From contig CM053027.1 in NCBI GenBank assembly GCA_028564925.1, positions 242,112,649-242,176,648 on the forward strand: a stretch of DNA of 64,000 nt. Reading direction: 5' to 3'. Made by a program: the position numbers and the translations under genes. The notes under the pieces were generated by a model. That model made no database searches and had not been told where the DNA came from. It saw nothing but the letters and a program-made list of their open reading frames with translations. This document shows positions 21,850 to 33,861 of this stretch, piece by piece. The DNA is from Lithobates sylvaticus (Eukaryota > Chordata > Amphibia > Anura > Ranidae). Position 1 is the first letter of the stretch. Each line of letters begins with the position of its first letter.

Positions 21850-24498
21850 TCCACAGTACACTGCATTACACCCAAGTAAACCAGTAGAGCTTCCCCATTT
21901 CTGCATGCAGTGCTCTTTACTTTCATCGTCCTCAATACAACAACAATGTACTGCTACAGTGGTGCTCAGATGTCTCACCACAGTTACTTGGCTCTGTCCC
22001 CTGTATATTATCAGTGCATTGCAACACCCTACCCTGTGCTTTTTTTTTTTCATTAGTGACATTTAAGCTATACATTTCTGCCTAAGTGCCGCTAAGAGCC
22101 TGAGCCAGCTCCCATCCCCTCCACAGTGCAGGTACTCCAGGAGGTTTGAAAATTCTAATCACGTATAAAATAAAGATACTTATGCTTGTGTTAAAGCTTT
22201 GTGAATTGAGCCTTTAGTCAACAATAAAGATTCATTCTTCTTGCTACCTCTTCTATTTACTAGGTAATAGTGATGACACTAAGTAATACATCCAGTGGAT
22301 GAAGTAATTTGCTTAAATTGGCTTCTTTGTGCAGCTGTCCCTATGAAAAATGATGCCACTCCACTAGCTTTCTATTTGTAAGTTATCATCACAATGAAAT
22401 TGAAAATGATTGGTAAAAACGTTCATATGAAAAAAAAAGAAAGGAAGATGACACTCTTCAATAAACATCTTTTTTATCCAAAACTCATTTCTTTGTTTCC
22501 TCCACCTGATCTTTACTGCTGCCCATGCCCCAAGCAATGAGATCTACTAGAATACTTATACAGCTACAACAATTCTCTAAATATTTTTAGGGACAGTGTC
22601 TACTAAGCATCACAGGACACAGAAAATGTTTCTACTATCCTCTATATAGAATATATCTTCTGATAAGTTATTGCAGCAATATGAAGAGTACCCACATGCC
22701 ACAGAAATGCTGAAAGGGGGAGCCAGGGTCACCGACCACACACGTTCCTGGAAACACGAGTCCTGTTGTACACTGTCCAAAACAGAAACATTTTGGATGA
22801 AGTGCCTCCATTTGATTTAATTATTGGGCACTATAATACAGGCATTTAGCAGCAACCTAATGGCATAATGAGTTTATTTATAAGTCAGAATTGACTAGGG
22901 TAAATACCGTGTATGCTTAATGGGTATCATAAAAAACACACATTTGATCCATAAAAGGTATAAAATATATGTTGCAGTTTTTGAGCAGAGATACCTTGGA
23001 GCAATACTTCTAGAATCCTTGGAATCCTAGGGCATTCTGGGAGTACCATCAACCAAAGCTAAATAGGTTAAAACAGTTCTGTTTGGATATCACACAAAGA
23101 AAATCCTTTATCTTGTGCCATTATGGTTCAATATTTATTGAAGACAATTTGTTTCCCTAATGAGAGAGAGGCGTAAAATCCCCAAGGCTTTACAGAGACA
23201 TAACAAGGAGCAAGTGTTTACCAGCCTTTGTTCTAGCAGCTTTACAAAAATAAAGGGAGAAATTACCTCTCAACTTACAGAATAAAAGAATGTAAAAAAG
23301 GAAACCGTCTGCTCATATGAAAAGGTTCTTTGGAATAACCACTTAGGCATAATGCAGATCAGACTTAAATGCCTTTTCAATTCAGACTCACTTATTTAGT
23401 GAAAAGGAAAAATATAGCAAATCTCCATTCTCTGGCTCTTTTGTCTACCGCAATTGTAACAAAATGATCTAATCCGTCATGCAGGTCATTAGAAGAAGTG
23501 ACAAATGGGTAATGGCAGAGAGGGGAAGCAAGGGACTTCTGAAGACAAGCTGTACATTAAAGGACATTTCTCTGGTGTTTATTTAATGTTAACCTATGTT
23601 CTTTTGCTACTCCTCACACATGCAGTACTAATGTTCTTAATTAGGGATACAATCCCCAAAAATAAAGTGCCAGAGCTGTAAAGGTGAACGGGGGGGGGGG
23701 GTAATTTTAAGGGGGGCAGTGTATTAAAGCTCAGGTTTACAAATGTCAACCCCTACTACTCCCACCCCACATATCCTGTTGTATGTGTTGCAGAACATGT
23801 AGTAACACACAGGTGTAGGTGTGAATGAGCTCGTATAGTATTCCTTTCTCTTTCATAATAAACTGCAGTGCTTAGATTTGAACCAACCACAAAGGAAAGA
23901 ATAAGATTTCTACCTAAATTGCATTTTCATGCAACAAAGTGCATTGGTTATACTGCATCAAAATGGATAAGCATGAAGAGGCCCTTAGTCTTTTACCCCA
24001 ATTTTGCAACACACGGTTCAATAATTATATAGCAAAATGATGCACTTAATATTTCCAATAATTATACGACATAACAATTCAGTAACTATTAGCAAGAAAT
24101 GTGAACACCTGTAACATCGTAACAAAGCACAGCGTATTACATGTTACAATACATAGTACTTCCATCAGAGCAAAACTACATTCAAAGGCTAGCACTGTAT
24201 AAGCAGCATCTACCGCCATCAACAACCATCTTACTCGGCTTTATGCCCATAGACACAACCACAATAAACAAAAAATGATATTAGTAACAAAATATAATTT
24301 ATTGCAATATAATGTACCAAAACACAGGCTGCAAAATTGTAGCAAGATCAATTTGCTGTGTGTCAAGTGTCATATACAGTAAATAAAGGTCAGATTTACC
24401 CACTTTGTGCTGTAGACTGTGACACAACAATGCTGAAACATTTCCTATCATGCCTTCATTGGCTAGAGGACATTTTAGTCTTGCTAGTTTGTGGCTAT
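21850..24498. other. Repeat-poor intron block with possible conserved element
   Basis: Almost 2.7 kb without a recognisable transposon. The part 23090-23660 has balanced, non-repetitive sequence (for example GATCTAATCCGTCATGC and GTCATTAGAAGAAGTGAC) of the kind often seen in conserved non-coding DNA. This is an impression, not a measurement. Confidence 0.3.
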
Positions 24499-24675
24499 GG
24501 GGTTTATTTACTAAAACTGGAGAGTACAAAATCTGGTGCATCGCTGCATAGAAACCAATCAGCTTCCAAGTCTTTTTGTCAAAGCTTAATTAAATAAGTG
24601 GAAGTTCGAAGCCGATTGGCTACCATGCACAGCTGCACCAGATTTGGCACTCTCTAGTTTTGGTAAATCAACTCC
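24499..24675. mobile_element. Small palindromic MITE (GGGGTTTATTTACTAAA family)
   Basis: The left end GGGGTTTATTTACTAAAACTGG is mirrored by TTTTGGTAAATCAACTCC on the right. Interior arms GTACAAAATCTGGTGCA and GCACCAGATTTGGCACTC are also inverted. Related termini occur at 32754-33360, 53600-54268 and 55319-55535. Confidence 0.6.
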
Positions 24676-25100
24676 TGTATGTTGAGTTGTCTGGGGATTT
24701 AAGACATTTTGTGCCCAGATCCCTTTGCTGTCTGAACTATGTATTATATATAGAACGTCTGTGTATCTAAAGTCCACATGTCTCATGGCATATAGGTTCT
24801 GGAGAGAGTGGGATCAAGTACATGGAATTCTCCAGTTGTCCACTTTTTATCATGGTCAATTTCCACAATTATATAATAACCCAAACATCTGTTTTTGTAT
24901 CATTTTTATAGACACAGGTCCACGTTTCACTTATAAAAATGTAATATATTAAACTATTGGTGGTAGAGTTTCTTTTTACATATAAATAATGGCTGATGAA
25001 AGGATATATCGTATAATGTACAAAGTAACACAATTTAGTATACACTAGCAAGCAAAATATAACTCCAAACAGGAAATGCATCAGCACCTGTAGCTCTTAA

Positions 25101-25581
25101 AATGCTACTTAACCCAGAACCTGCTTTCACTATATCTGGTCTCCCACAGTACACAGAACATGGAAATGCCATAGTTTTGGTAAATATAAACTGATAAATA
25201 CCTTTTTTCATCAGCAGTTAGAGCAGTATTGTGACTTGTATCAGTCTCTGCTTGAAGCTTGTAGGAGAAGTTTTCATTCTCCCCTGATTCCCTGTCTGGA
25301 CACTGCTGATTGGCCCTGTGCTGATCACATGCACTCTCCCAAGAAAAAGAAAAAAACTCTAGCAATACACACCAAACTGAGCATGTGCAGCCTGACTCCT
25401 AATGCTCTGTTCTGCCAGTAGATGGGTTGGAGTCAGTTAAAGAAGAGGAGGATCAAAGAGACAGTATCACACAGGCTTTATACATAATGCAGAGAATTAA
25501 CCCCTTAGGTTCCACGGTGAGTCTAACAAGCATGCTTTACTGCATATATAGACTGACTACTGTTGTGGGTTTAGTAACACT
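25101..25581. mobile_element. TTAA-bounded piggyBac-like element
   Basis: The 481-bp element starts AATGCTACTTAACCC and ends GGGTTTAGTAACACT, with inverted termini. It is flanked by TTAA at 25097-25100 and 25582-25585. No transposase is encoded. Confidence 0.68.
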
Positions 25582-25585
25582 TTAA

Positions 25586-26245
25586 AACTTAGACAAACAG
25601 GCAAAAACCCACCCAAATAACAAAATGTAGCTCACTAATACACTATAATGGAGAAATACTGCTGAAGTTAATATTGTTTAAAGAAATATAAAAACACACA
25701 TTAGATACACGTCTTACATCCTCCTAAAATAGTGTGTATATTTATTTATTTTAATTTAAAATATGTACAGGTAGTAATCTCGAGTAAGACCTGAAGGATG
25801 TAATGTATTAAACTGTTTCCATCCACCATACCTCTTTAGGTTAGAATATGGCTCTTCCTTTACACCAAGCAGGAAGCATCCAGGTTTAAGCAGCAGGTCT
25901 CTGTACCAGGATTTTCTTTACAGGTACAGCTCTGGTCCAAAATTCTTAACACGTGTAGAAACAAACGGAAAGCTATAGTCTGAGATTAACATGACCTTAC
26001 ATTGGCTGAGTTTTACCTGCTGCAACAGAACCCAAGATAGCTGTGGGTACAACTCACACCAAAGGAGGGAATTCATTCCTCCTCCCCTCATATAGTATGA
26101 CATATCCTCTGCAACTGGGCAGGTGCCTGAACTAATAATAAATAATTCTGCTCTTTGCTGTATTATACTTCTGTTACTCTCCTAGAACACCCTAGTGCCC
26201 CCCCTGCCTGGGTAACAAAGTCTCAGGCAGTCCAAAAAACATCTT
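25586..26245. other. Intron sequence, no recognised feature
   Basis: A+T-rich, no repeat termini or exon found. Confidence 0.45.
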
Positions 26246-26248
26246 TAA

Positions 26249-26437
26249 GCCTGGGTTACTACAGGTGCCGATCACATGCGATCTCTGAGCAATGCGAGTT
26301 CAGCCTTACAGTTGTATGGCTAAATTGGATTCGCACAGAAAATAGTGCAGGGACTTGTTTTTCCCTTCACTAGAATCGGATCGCATGGGTGTTCTCACCT
26401 ATGTGATACGATTCCTGTGCAAGTGCGAACGTTGAAC
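26249..26437. mobile_element. Degenerate MITE with TAA flanks
   Basis: It is flanked by TAA at 26246-26248 and 26438-26440. It starts GCCTGGGTTACTACAGG and ends GTGCGAACGTTGAAC, only partly inverted. The body (GATCACATGCGATC, GGATCGCATGGGTG) resembles the fragments at 8991-9265 and 39108-39425. Confidence 0.45.
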
Positions 26438-26445
26438 TAAACTGG

Positions 26446-26906
26446 GGGTGTCATTAACTTTTTAATGGGACCAGTGACATTTATACAGCGATCAGTGCTA
26501 TAAAAATGCACTGATTTTCTGTATAAATTACACCAGCAGGGAAGGTGTTAACACTAGGGGGCGATCAAAGGGTTAATTGTGTCCTAGGGAGGTGTTTCTA
26601 ACTGTGGGGGGAGAGGACTGATTGGGAGTACAGAGAGACTGCTGTTCCTGATCACTAGGAACAGACGACCACAGTGTACTCCCCTGACAGAACGGAGATC
26701 TGCTTTGTTTATACAGGCAGATCCCAGTTCTGCCTCTCTGTGGAGCGATCGCGGGTGGTCGTCAGACATTGCGGGCGCCGGCCACGTGCATTGGCTCCGG
26801 CGCAGTGCTGATTGTATATAATACACGAAGCGCCGTACCGGTATGGTGATTTGCGCAATAGAGCCGCCCTGCCGCAGTATAACTGCGGCAGCTGGTCGGC
26901 AAGTGG
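26446..26906 (-). mobile_element. TTAA-type ranid repeat, one end present (CACTAGGGGGCG core)
   Basis: The right terminus GCAGCTGGTCGGCAAGTGG is followed by TTAA (26907-26910). The left part contains CATTTATACAGCGATCAGTGC and AACACTAGGGGGCG, a core shared with 36982-37911 and, in reverse, 58604-59627. The other end is missing. Confidence 0.55.
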
Positions 26907-26910
26907 TTAA

Positions 26911-27906
26911 ACAGCGTTGGCAGAAGTTCAGCTTTAATTTGTTAGTCAAGTCCATCTAAATCTGCTAGTGCAGGTGAGAACATAAGAAAAAAGGGTTTTG
27001 GAAAATGAATGCATCCACTACTTTAAAGATTAATGAGCTGCAATATATTATATTTCTATTTTGGGTTTTAATACCATATTAAGAAATACAATCACTATAG
27101 GTATTCCTTGTTTGGGTAATGTTCAGACTGTTCAATTGGCTGGGGCCACTAAAAATCCAAAACAGATCTATGGCATCCAGAGGATGCACTGTTGAGGTCT
27201 AATTCAATGTGCTTTTGCACTCAGGCTCCATAAGGTATGAAGCGTGAGATGTATACAACTGGATGTACTTGCATTCATCTTATGTAGGGCACTGTATCAC
27301 TCAGGATTTATCTGCATTATTGCCTTGTGGGAAAAAAGAATTACCGCAAGGCATTACCGCAGTGGGGCACTGTCACTTTTAATTTGTTCTTGGTTGAGCA
27401 ATGAAAGGGAAGACAACCTCTTTTAGATGAACATAAATAAAAGGGTATATTTTATTCATTGATATCCCTATGAAGAGCCTTAATACCTCTGCCTGAAAGT
27501 AAGTGTTTAGGTTGATGCTAAAGGTTTACCCTGACAAAGAACAGCAGAGATGTGGACTGGGAACCCTCATACTTCTCTAGCTGCATCATCAGTAGACACG
27601 TGGTTCTTTGATCACCTCTGGAATTGCTACACAGAGGATTTTCAAGGAGAACAACAAATCTCCCACCTGTGGCAAGTCCTAGTGTGCCCATGTGTGCTAG
27701 TGACACTTTCCAGAAGTTAAAGATAGCTCAGTTGTTGGAATTGACAACGGACTTAAAAAAGTAGTCTGTAATAACCAGGCAATCTATGGCCATCCACAGC
27801 AGCAACTACGATCTAAGTGGATATTGGTGATGTGCACTTATACTTCGGATCACTTCTGCAGATGGTGTAACAGCAGTTACTCTGCAGTGAAATTGATCTT
27901 TAACCC
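26911..27906. other. Intron sequence, short repeat traces
   Basis: A trace GAGCTGCAATATATTATA...TTGGGTTTTAATACCATATTAA at 27035-27085 matches the right-end motif of the repeats at 1690 and 9545. The rest is unclassified. Confidence 0.4.
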
Positions 27907-27910
27907 TTAA

Positions 27911-28320
27911 AGAGTAACTCCACTTTTGTTGAGAAAAAAACATTCCCCTCTGGGTGATCTATGTATATTACAAGGATTTTAACAAACTTTGTTGCATATT
28001 CTTATCTTTTGCTATTCTGAAATGATCCTTGTGTGTTTGTATGTTCTGAGTGAGTCTAATGGGAGTGGTTTCATAATTATTAATCAGCTGCTGCACCTGC
28101 AGGGCACTAGTTGCAGGGGATGTCTTAAACCCGACTTGTATCTTAGTGCAGACTTCTGGGAAAATCAGTAAGCCAATCACACAAGCAGAAAATAGCCATA
28201 TTGCATTGCATATTACAGAAAATGACAGCAATGCAGATTGAAATGTGTTGCAATTATATATGCTGTATTATTATTATGTTTTATTTGCTATTTTTTTCCC
28301 CACAAATATGGAGTTACCCT
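27911..28320. mobile_element. TTAA-bounded piggyBac-like MITE
   Basis: The 410-bp element starts AGAGTAACTCCACTTTTG and ends ATGGAGTTACCCT, with clear inverted termini. It is flanked by TTAA at 27907-27910 and 28321-28324. It is non-coding. Confidence 0.72.
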
Positions 28321-28324
28321 TTAA

Positions 28325-28798
28325 AGAAGGTGGCCACAAAATGACAGTTTGGAAGAGGTGTATTATCTGCTGGGTGGGGTAATAGCCGGTGCTAATCCTA
28401 ATTGGAGAAAAGATAACGTCACATGGGGTATCGAGAGGACGAGTTGCTGGCTCTTCATCTTATATTCTAAGACAGAATAATGGTGTAAATTGTGCGAAGC
28501 GTGGAGATTTATGAATGTTTAAACAAAATTTGAAGAATGGTGTGTAAAAATGGACCAGATTTTTTTAAATTATGAGAAAAGAAGACGATTGGTGATGAAT
28601 GGTGGTGGGTTTAGGTTTAAAACTTGAACTGTATTTAAAAAAAATACAGTTATTTTAATATGGGAGAGAAGGGACGTTGAAACAGTTTGCATTGGATATT
28701 GCATTACATATAGCTGAAACATCAATGATTTTATGTACAGTAAATGCTCACATTACAATAACAAAATCTGATTTAACCCACAATACATTTGGGAGATA
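28325..28798. other. Intron sequence, no recognised feature
   Basis: No termini, exon or RNA gene seen between the TTAA element and the MITE fragment. Confidence 0.4.
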
Positions 28799-29070
28799 TG
28801 GCAGGACATCAAAAAAAGTCCTGCAAGCAGCTTCTTTGAGGCTCTTTAGTAGCGGTGTATACACCACTCCTAAAGCGCCCCTGCCCATTGAAATCAATGG
28901 GCAGCGCCGCCAAAGTGCCGCTTTGCGGCCCTTTGCGAGTGCTTTTATCCCTTTATTCAACCGCTAGCGGGGGTTAAAAGCACCCCGCTAGTGGCCGAAA
29001 AGCACCTCTAAAATGCCGGTAAAATCGCTTTACCACCGACGCCCCCGCGCTGTCAGTGTGAAAGGGTTCT
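28799..29070 (+). mobile_element. Harbinger-type MITE, family B, 5'-truncated copy
   Basis: The GGCAGGACATC...GTCCTGCAAGCAGC block, CCCATTGAAATCAATGGG and the right terminus GTCAGTGTGAAAGGGTTC match the right two thirds of the element at 13320-13748. It is followed by TTAA. Confidence 0.7.
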
Positions 29071-29073
29071 TAA

Positions 29074-30150
29074 TGACTAGAAGGATCTAGGAATAACATA
29101 TTAATATCATAAAACTGAAAAAAAAACCTTTTCATTCTGTCACGCATGGTCTGCAGGGTAATTAAACCCATTAGGAGTACATGGAGTACATGGTGTGCAA
29201 TAAAATGTCTTACCCAGGGCTAATTGATATTATAAAAGCATTTAGGCCTGATCTCATCTGACAGGTATCCTATTTGACTGGCAAAAGACCCATTCTCCAA
29301 TTCAGTTTCAAAATTCATAAAATTAGACATGATAAAGCTACATCACTTATATATTTAAATGTTGGAAAAAATACTGAATGGATCAAGATCACACATGACT
29401 AGGCTATTGTATACAAAAGGCAAGATAGCTGTCTCCCACTTCCTGGATGAAAGACTTATCTGAGGGTTATCATGTTTAGTATCTCTCTAATGGAATTTCT
29501 ATGCTGGACATAGTTACCAGAATACAACCTGTAAGTATTTGAAGATATTCTGACCTTTTTCGTATTTTAGGGAGTGCCTGCTACATGGTCATAAACCTAG
29601 TTACATCGGCCACCCCTCAGACCTCTTGACTGGTCATATCATTTTTGTCCACACCTTCATCAAGGACCAGAAAAGAGTGTTTGGGTTACAACAGCAGAGT
29701 AGAGCTCTCATTTTACCATCAAAGAAGGAACATCAGCAAAGATCTATGAGAGCCACCGATTCATCTTGCTCATTGAGTAGACTTTGACAAACCCACAGAA
29801 CTGGACTTTAAGTATTTCATTCTTAACCCTTTTTTTTCTCTTTTGTATTTTTGTCTTCTTCCTTTGTAATAATTTTTTTCTGTAAATATTCTGTTTTACA
29901 CTAACACAAAACTTAAAGAATCCCTGTCTTTTTGAAGAGTGCTACTATATGGTAAATCTCTATATATACCTGTCTGTGGTGACAGTGTATGTTAGACATT
30001 TATTTTCAATCATAATTGTTATCACTAATTGTTAGTGTGAATGTTTGATATTTTACAATAAAAAATTCTGGTGGTGGTGTCCGATTTGGTGTCCGATTGG
30101 ATCTCCTTTCAGCCAAACAGGTGATGTGTCTTAGGACATATTTCCTTTTC
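29074..30150. other. Intron sequence, unclassified
   Basis: The part 29580-30080 has T-rich tracts and ends in TTTTACAATAAAAAATTC, which resembles the tail of a retroelement, but I cannot assign a family. Confidence 0.3.
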
Positions 30151-30171
30151 ATTTACTGTTGTCACACAACT

Positions 30172-30212
30172 GGGTGGGCTTTGGGCGCAGTGCTATGCGC
30201 CCCAAGCCCACC
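30172..30212. repeat. GC-rich hairpin
   Basis: The arms GGGTGGGCTTTGGGCGCA (30172-30189) and TGCGCCCCAAGCCCACC (30196-30212) are inverted around a 6-bp loop. It lies in a repeat-like region (30160-30500) whose limits are unclear. Confidence 0.7.
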
Positions 30213-30619
30213 TTTTTTTTTTTAAGCCTATTAGAGCCCATGGCTCTAACCACATGCTTAAAGAAAAGCACTGATTGGATTCCATGCATCCGGTGCCCTG
30301 CATGTAGATCAGGGGGCCAGATGCATGGATACAGGAGGGGGGGGGTTGGTGCCTGTGCGCCCCTATGGATGAGCCATAACCGCCTGCAGAGCACTAAATT
30401 GAGAGACCTAGGGATTATGGGATATGTAATTTCATCACAGGTTACACATAGGTTAGGAAGTAACCTATGCAGTGCCAGGCAGCATGCCTCATGTTCGAAC
30501 ACAAACTTCTGAAACTGGAATATGAAGATTTACTTTATAGGCTGTACATACAGGTCTACCAATGAGACCATGAAACTATATGTAGTACTTCATTTTCCCA
30601 TCGCACACATTCCTGGATG

Positions 30620-31120
30620 CGCTCTCGGATTTGGGTGCTGCAGCAACAACCAGCTGGATACTGGTTCAAGTCACGGTGAAGATATTTGCCAGCACACCAT
30701 GGAACGACACAAATAGCGTCCAAAAGGGTGATTTATTGCATGATCACAACACAAGGATAGTGCAACGTTTCGGAGCCACGCAGAGCCCCTTCATCAGGCA
30801 TGTGATATGTCAGGAGTGACAGTGAAAAATATTTAAAAGGCCATCAACCAATCAGAAAGAGGAAAAAATGCAAAAAATAAGTACAAAAAAACAAGCTCCT
30901 CCCACCTTCCCGAATGGTATGAAGTCACTAATCCCGCCAAAACAGTTAAATATTTAGGATGTATGAACGTAAATCACAAAGAGAATGCATAGCCAAAGTA
31001 AGGGTTAAATTAAACAACAAGTTAGAAGCAACATACAGTACCTTTTTGAATAGTGTTACTGTGGGGACCAGCTGCTGGCTAACATCAGGATACATGTGTT
31101 CAGCAGAACTGGTTGTGAGG
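30620..31120 (-). mobile_element. Penelope-like pseudo-LTR fragment with hammerhead-like core
   Basis: On the minus strand the sequence reads CTGATGA (30797-30791), a stem GGGGCT / GGCTCC with a 6-base loop, then GAAAC (30771-30767). This is the CUGAUGA-stem II-GAAA core of hammerhead ribozymes, which Penelope-like elements are known to carry. It is followed by GCAATAAATCACCC. I could not identify a proper stem III and UH cleavage site, so the ribozyme is probably degraded. Confidence 0.5.
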
Positions 31121-31389
31121 CAGATCTCGGCATAGAAAACATGAACCGCGATTGCGCAGTGCAGCGGCGGTTACTATAGTAGCAGGACGCTATAGTGCCA
31201 CGGGTTATTGCAGCTACCGCCGATCGCGCATGCGCATTGTGTCGGCGGTAGTTGTGAAGCTATACGTGCCGTCATGGTTGGGCTGCCGATGTCATGGAAA
31301 CGAATGACGCCGGCGGACCCCTCCCACAACACCGGAGGTGGCCAATCAGGGGAGGAGGGTCGGGGAAAGGAGCAAACAGCCGTAGTGTG
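31121..31389. other. GC-rich segment with CGGCGG inverted pieces
   Basis: The segment contains GCAGCGGCGGTTACTATAG and GCTACCGCCGATCGCGC, partly inverted, and several CpGs. It may belong to the Penelope-like region next to it. Confidence 0.3.
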
Positions 31390-32038
31390 GGAAGTGATAG
31401 AGCCATAAGGCAGTGACAGTGAGTGAGAAAAGAGAAGGGAAAAGGTAGTGGAAGAAGAAGAAAGAGAAAGGAGAAGAGAAGTGAGACCATGGAGCTATGA
31501 AAAACCAAAACTAGAGAAATAGACAGTAATGAAAAAAGGAAGGAAAGAGGGGGCAGAAAGGAATAAGTAAACCTAGAAGGAAAACAGAGTGGATAGAGAA
31601 AGAAGAGACAGAGACGGAGAAAATACAAAAGAAAAAAGAAATTGAGGAAAAGGGGGGAGAAGAGAATGAGGGGCAAGAGGAAAAATGGGACAAAGTAAAA
31701 AGAATAAAAAAGGATTGAAATGAAAATAAAAATACAAATAGAGGAAAAGGGGGGAGAAGAAAAGGGGGGGAGAAGAGGGAGAGGCAAGAGCAAAAATGGA
31801 ACAGAAATACAAATAAAATATAGGAGATGAAATGAAATAAAAATAATAATGAATATAAAAATAAATAAAAATACTAATAAAAATAAAACAAAAAAAAATA
31901 TAAAAAAATAAAAATAAACATAATAGTAATAATAAAAATAGAAAAAAGAAAAGAAAGAAAAAAAGAAAAAATGTAATAATAAATATAGATATGGAAATAA
32001 AAAAAAATATGCAAAAATAATGGGGGGGGGGGGGGGGG
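31390..32038. repeat. Polypurine tract grading into A-rich low-complexity DNA
   Basis: For about 650 bp the plus strand is dominated by A and G, with scattered pyrimidines. It changes from GA-rich (31420-31800) to A/AT-rich (31800-32020) and ends with 17 G (32022-32038). The block GAGGAAAAGGGGGGAGAAG is repeated about 95 bp apart (31643 and 31740). The 290-codon minus-strand frame here, all F/L/S/P/Y/I, is an artefact of this composition. Confidence 0.9.
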
Positions 32039-32753
32039 TGGTAAATAACCATAACAATGCAGGGGGCCTGGAAGGATAAATACAAGAAAGATCAAAAATT
32101 TGTATATAAAATTTGAAGTACACAAACTGTATGGAGAGTATCAATTACGATAGTCGCCACAGTAACATATTAGTCCCTGGAACATAAAAATACATGAGTC
32201 ACAGGGAAGATGCGGGTGAGGTAGTCAACTGAAACGACATGATCGCTGCACATCTCAAGCAGATGAAAAACAAAAGGTGCAGGTAGAAAGGTTTATAATG
32301 CCTTTTGGATGACTAGGTTTCCATTGCTGTTTGTCACCTTATTGAGATGATTTTTTCTTGCTTCCCTGTGACACCAGGACAAAAAAAATGAAGTGACTGG
32401 ATGTAAATTGGGTCAGGAAGACAAAGGAGATTTTAAAACCTGACAAATGTTCTAGCCTTGTGTTTTGCTCTTGTTGGAAGGATTTTCCATTACTTACTGT
32501 CCTTCTGTCAGGATTCATGCTTGTAAGCTGAACTAGACATAGTAGAAAACGTTTTAAAATCCCAATCTACCTCTTTAGAACAATTAAAAAGAATTTTGCA
32601 CTTACATGGACTCTTTGTTTTTTGTTGCCAGCAGGATCCTGTGTAATCAATACAATTAGGTGCGTGAGGCCTTATGTTGATATATATAGCTGAAATCTAC
32701 CAACACTGCACCCTCTGCCAGGGCAGCACAGTAGCAGTCTCACAGAAGATAAA

Positions 32754-33360
32754 GGGGTGATTTACTAAAGGCAGGCTATGCTGTTCACTTTGCTAAGGGA
32801 ATTTTGCCTTAAATAGAAGCTCCAGCCCGCCCCCACTAAAAAAATTAAAGGTCAGCAGCTACAAATCTACAAATACTGTAGCTGCTGACTTTTAATATTA
32901 GGACACTCACCTGTCCAGGGATCCTATGATGTCGCCCGAGATGATTTTTCAATCAGCTCTCGAGTGCTGCTGCCACCATTCGTTGTAAGGGAAACTGGAT
33001 GAAAAGCTTTGCAGCTACACAGCGGGTTCCCTACTGTGGATGTGTGAAGTGCGCTACGCATTGTGAATGGCCATGGTGAGGTCCCCCAGAAGTGGCATGT
33101 GAAATCATTTTGGCACCTTTCGAGTGGGGAGCAGGTACCTGTTTTTGACAGGTACCCGCTCCCCCCTCGAAAGGTGCCAAATGTGGCAGCGGAGAGGGGG
33201 GTGGGACTAAACAAGCAGAGCTTTCCCCTTTGGGTGGAGTTCCGATTAAATTTCCCTATTAATTTTTGCTTGCACATGATTGGATGGAAGACAGCAAAGC
33301 TTCACTTAATATATTACATGAAGGGTAAACAACCTTTTTTCCTTTAGCAAATCAACCCCA
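32754..33360. mobile_element. MITE of the GGGGTGATTTACTAAAGGC family, interrupted
   Basis: The left end GGGGTGATTTACTAAAGGC is mirrored by CCTTTAGCAAATCAACCCC at the right. The interior is split by the TTAA element at 32813-33245. The host halves rejoin as AATTTTGCC plus ATTTCCCTATTAATTTTTGC. Confidence 0.6.
32813..33245. mobile_element. TTAA element nested in the MITE at 32754-33360
   Basis: It starts ATAGAAGCTCCAGCCC and ends GGGTGGAGTTCCGA, with inverted ends. TTAA flanks lie at 32809-32812 and 33246-33249. A long hairpin at 33110-33180 (TTGGCACCTTTCGAG...CTCGAAAGGTGCCAA, with GCAGGTACC / GGTACCCGC inside) lies within it. Confidence 0.6.
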
Positions 33361-33361
33361 A

Positions 33362-33819
33362 TTCCTTTATTTTATGGCATACAGGAACCACTATAGCTAA
33401 ATAGAAGGCCTGATTACAACTACCGGTACTTCTTTTATTATTCTGCCCAGAGTTCAGCTTTTTAATTTTTTTCCATTCTCCCCCTTGAAACTTGAAAAAC
33501 CAAACTAGCAATTAAGAAATATTTCACGTTTCATCTTTTCCACCTCATCAGACTACAATATATAATCAGAAGGAAATTAAGTTAAAGCAAAAGAAAAACA
33601 CCTGTAACGAATTTGCCCCCAAGAGAACCTGATTTTAATTAATTTGAACTATGTTTGCATAAGATGATGCATAAAAACGCTTTCCTCATCACACTGTAGT
33701 AGGCTGCTTGATAGCATCCAGCATTTCACACTAAAACGCAAACAGGTAGAGTTGGAAGTATGTTTGTTGCAGAACAATGAAATAGTGTGTAATAAGTGTA
33801 AAGTACTTATTTTTTGCTT

Positions 33820-33861
<42 letters not shown>

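Noticed and set aside
31272-32144. 290-codon minus-strand open frame
   Set aside because: It is composed almost only of F, L, S, P, Y and I and lies on the complement of a purine tract; it is a compositional artefact.
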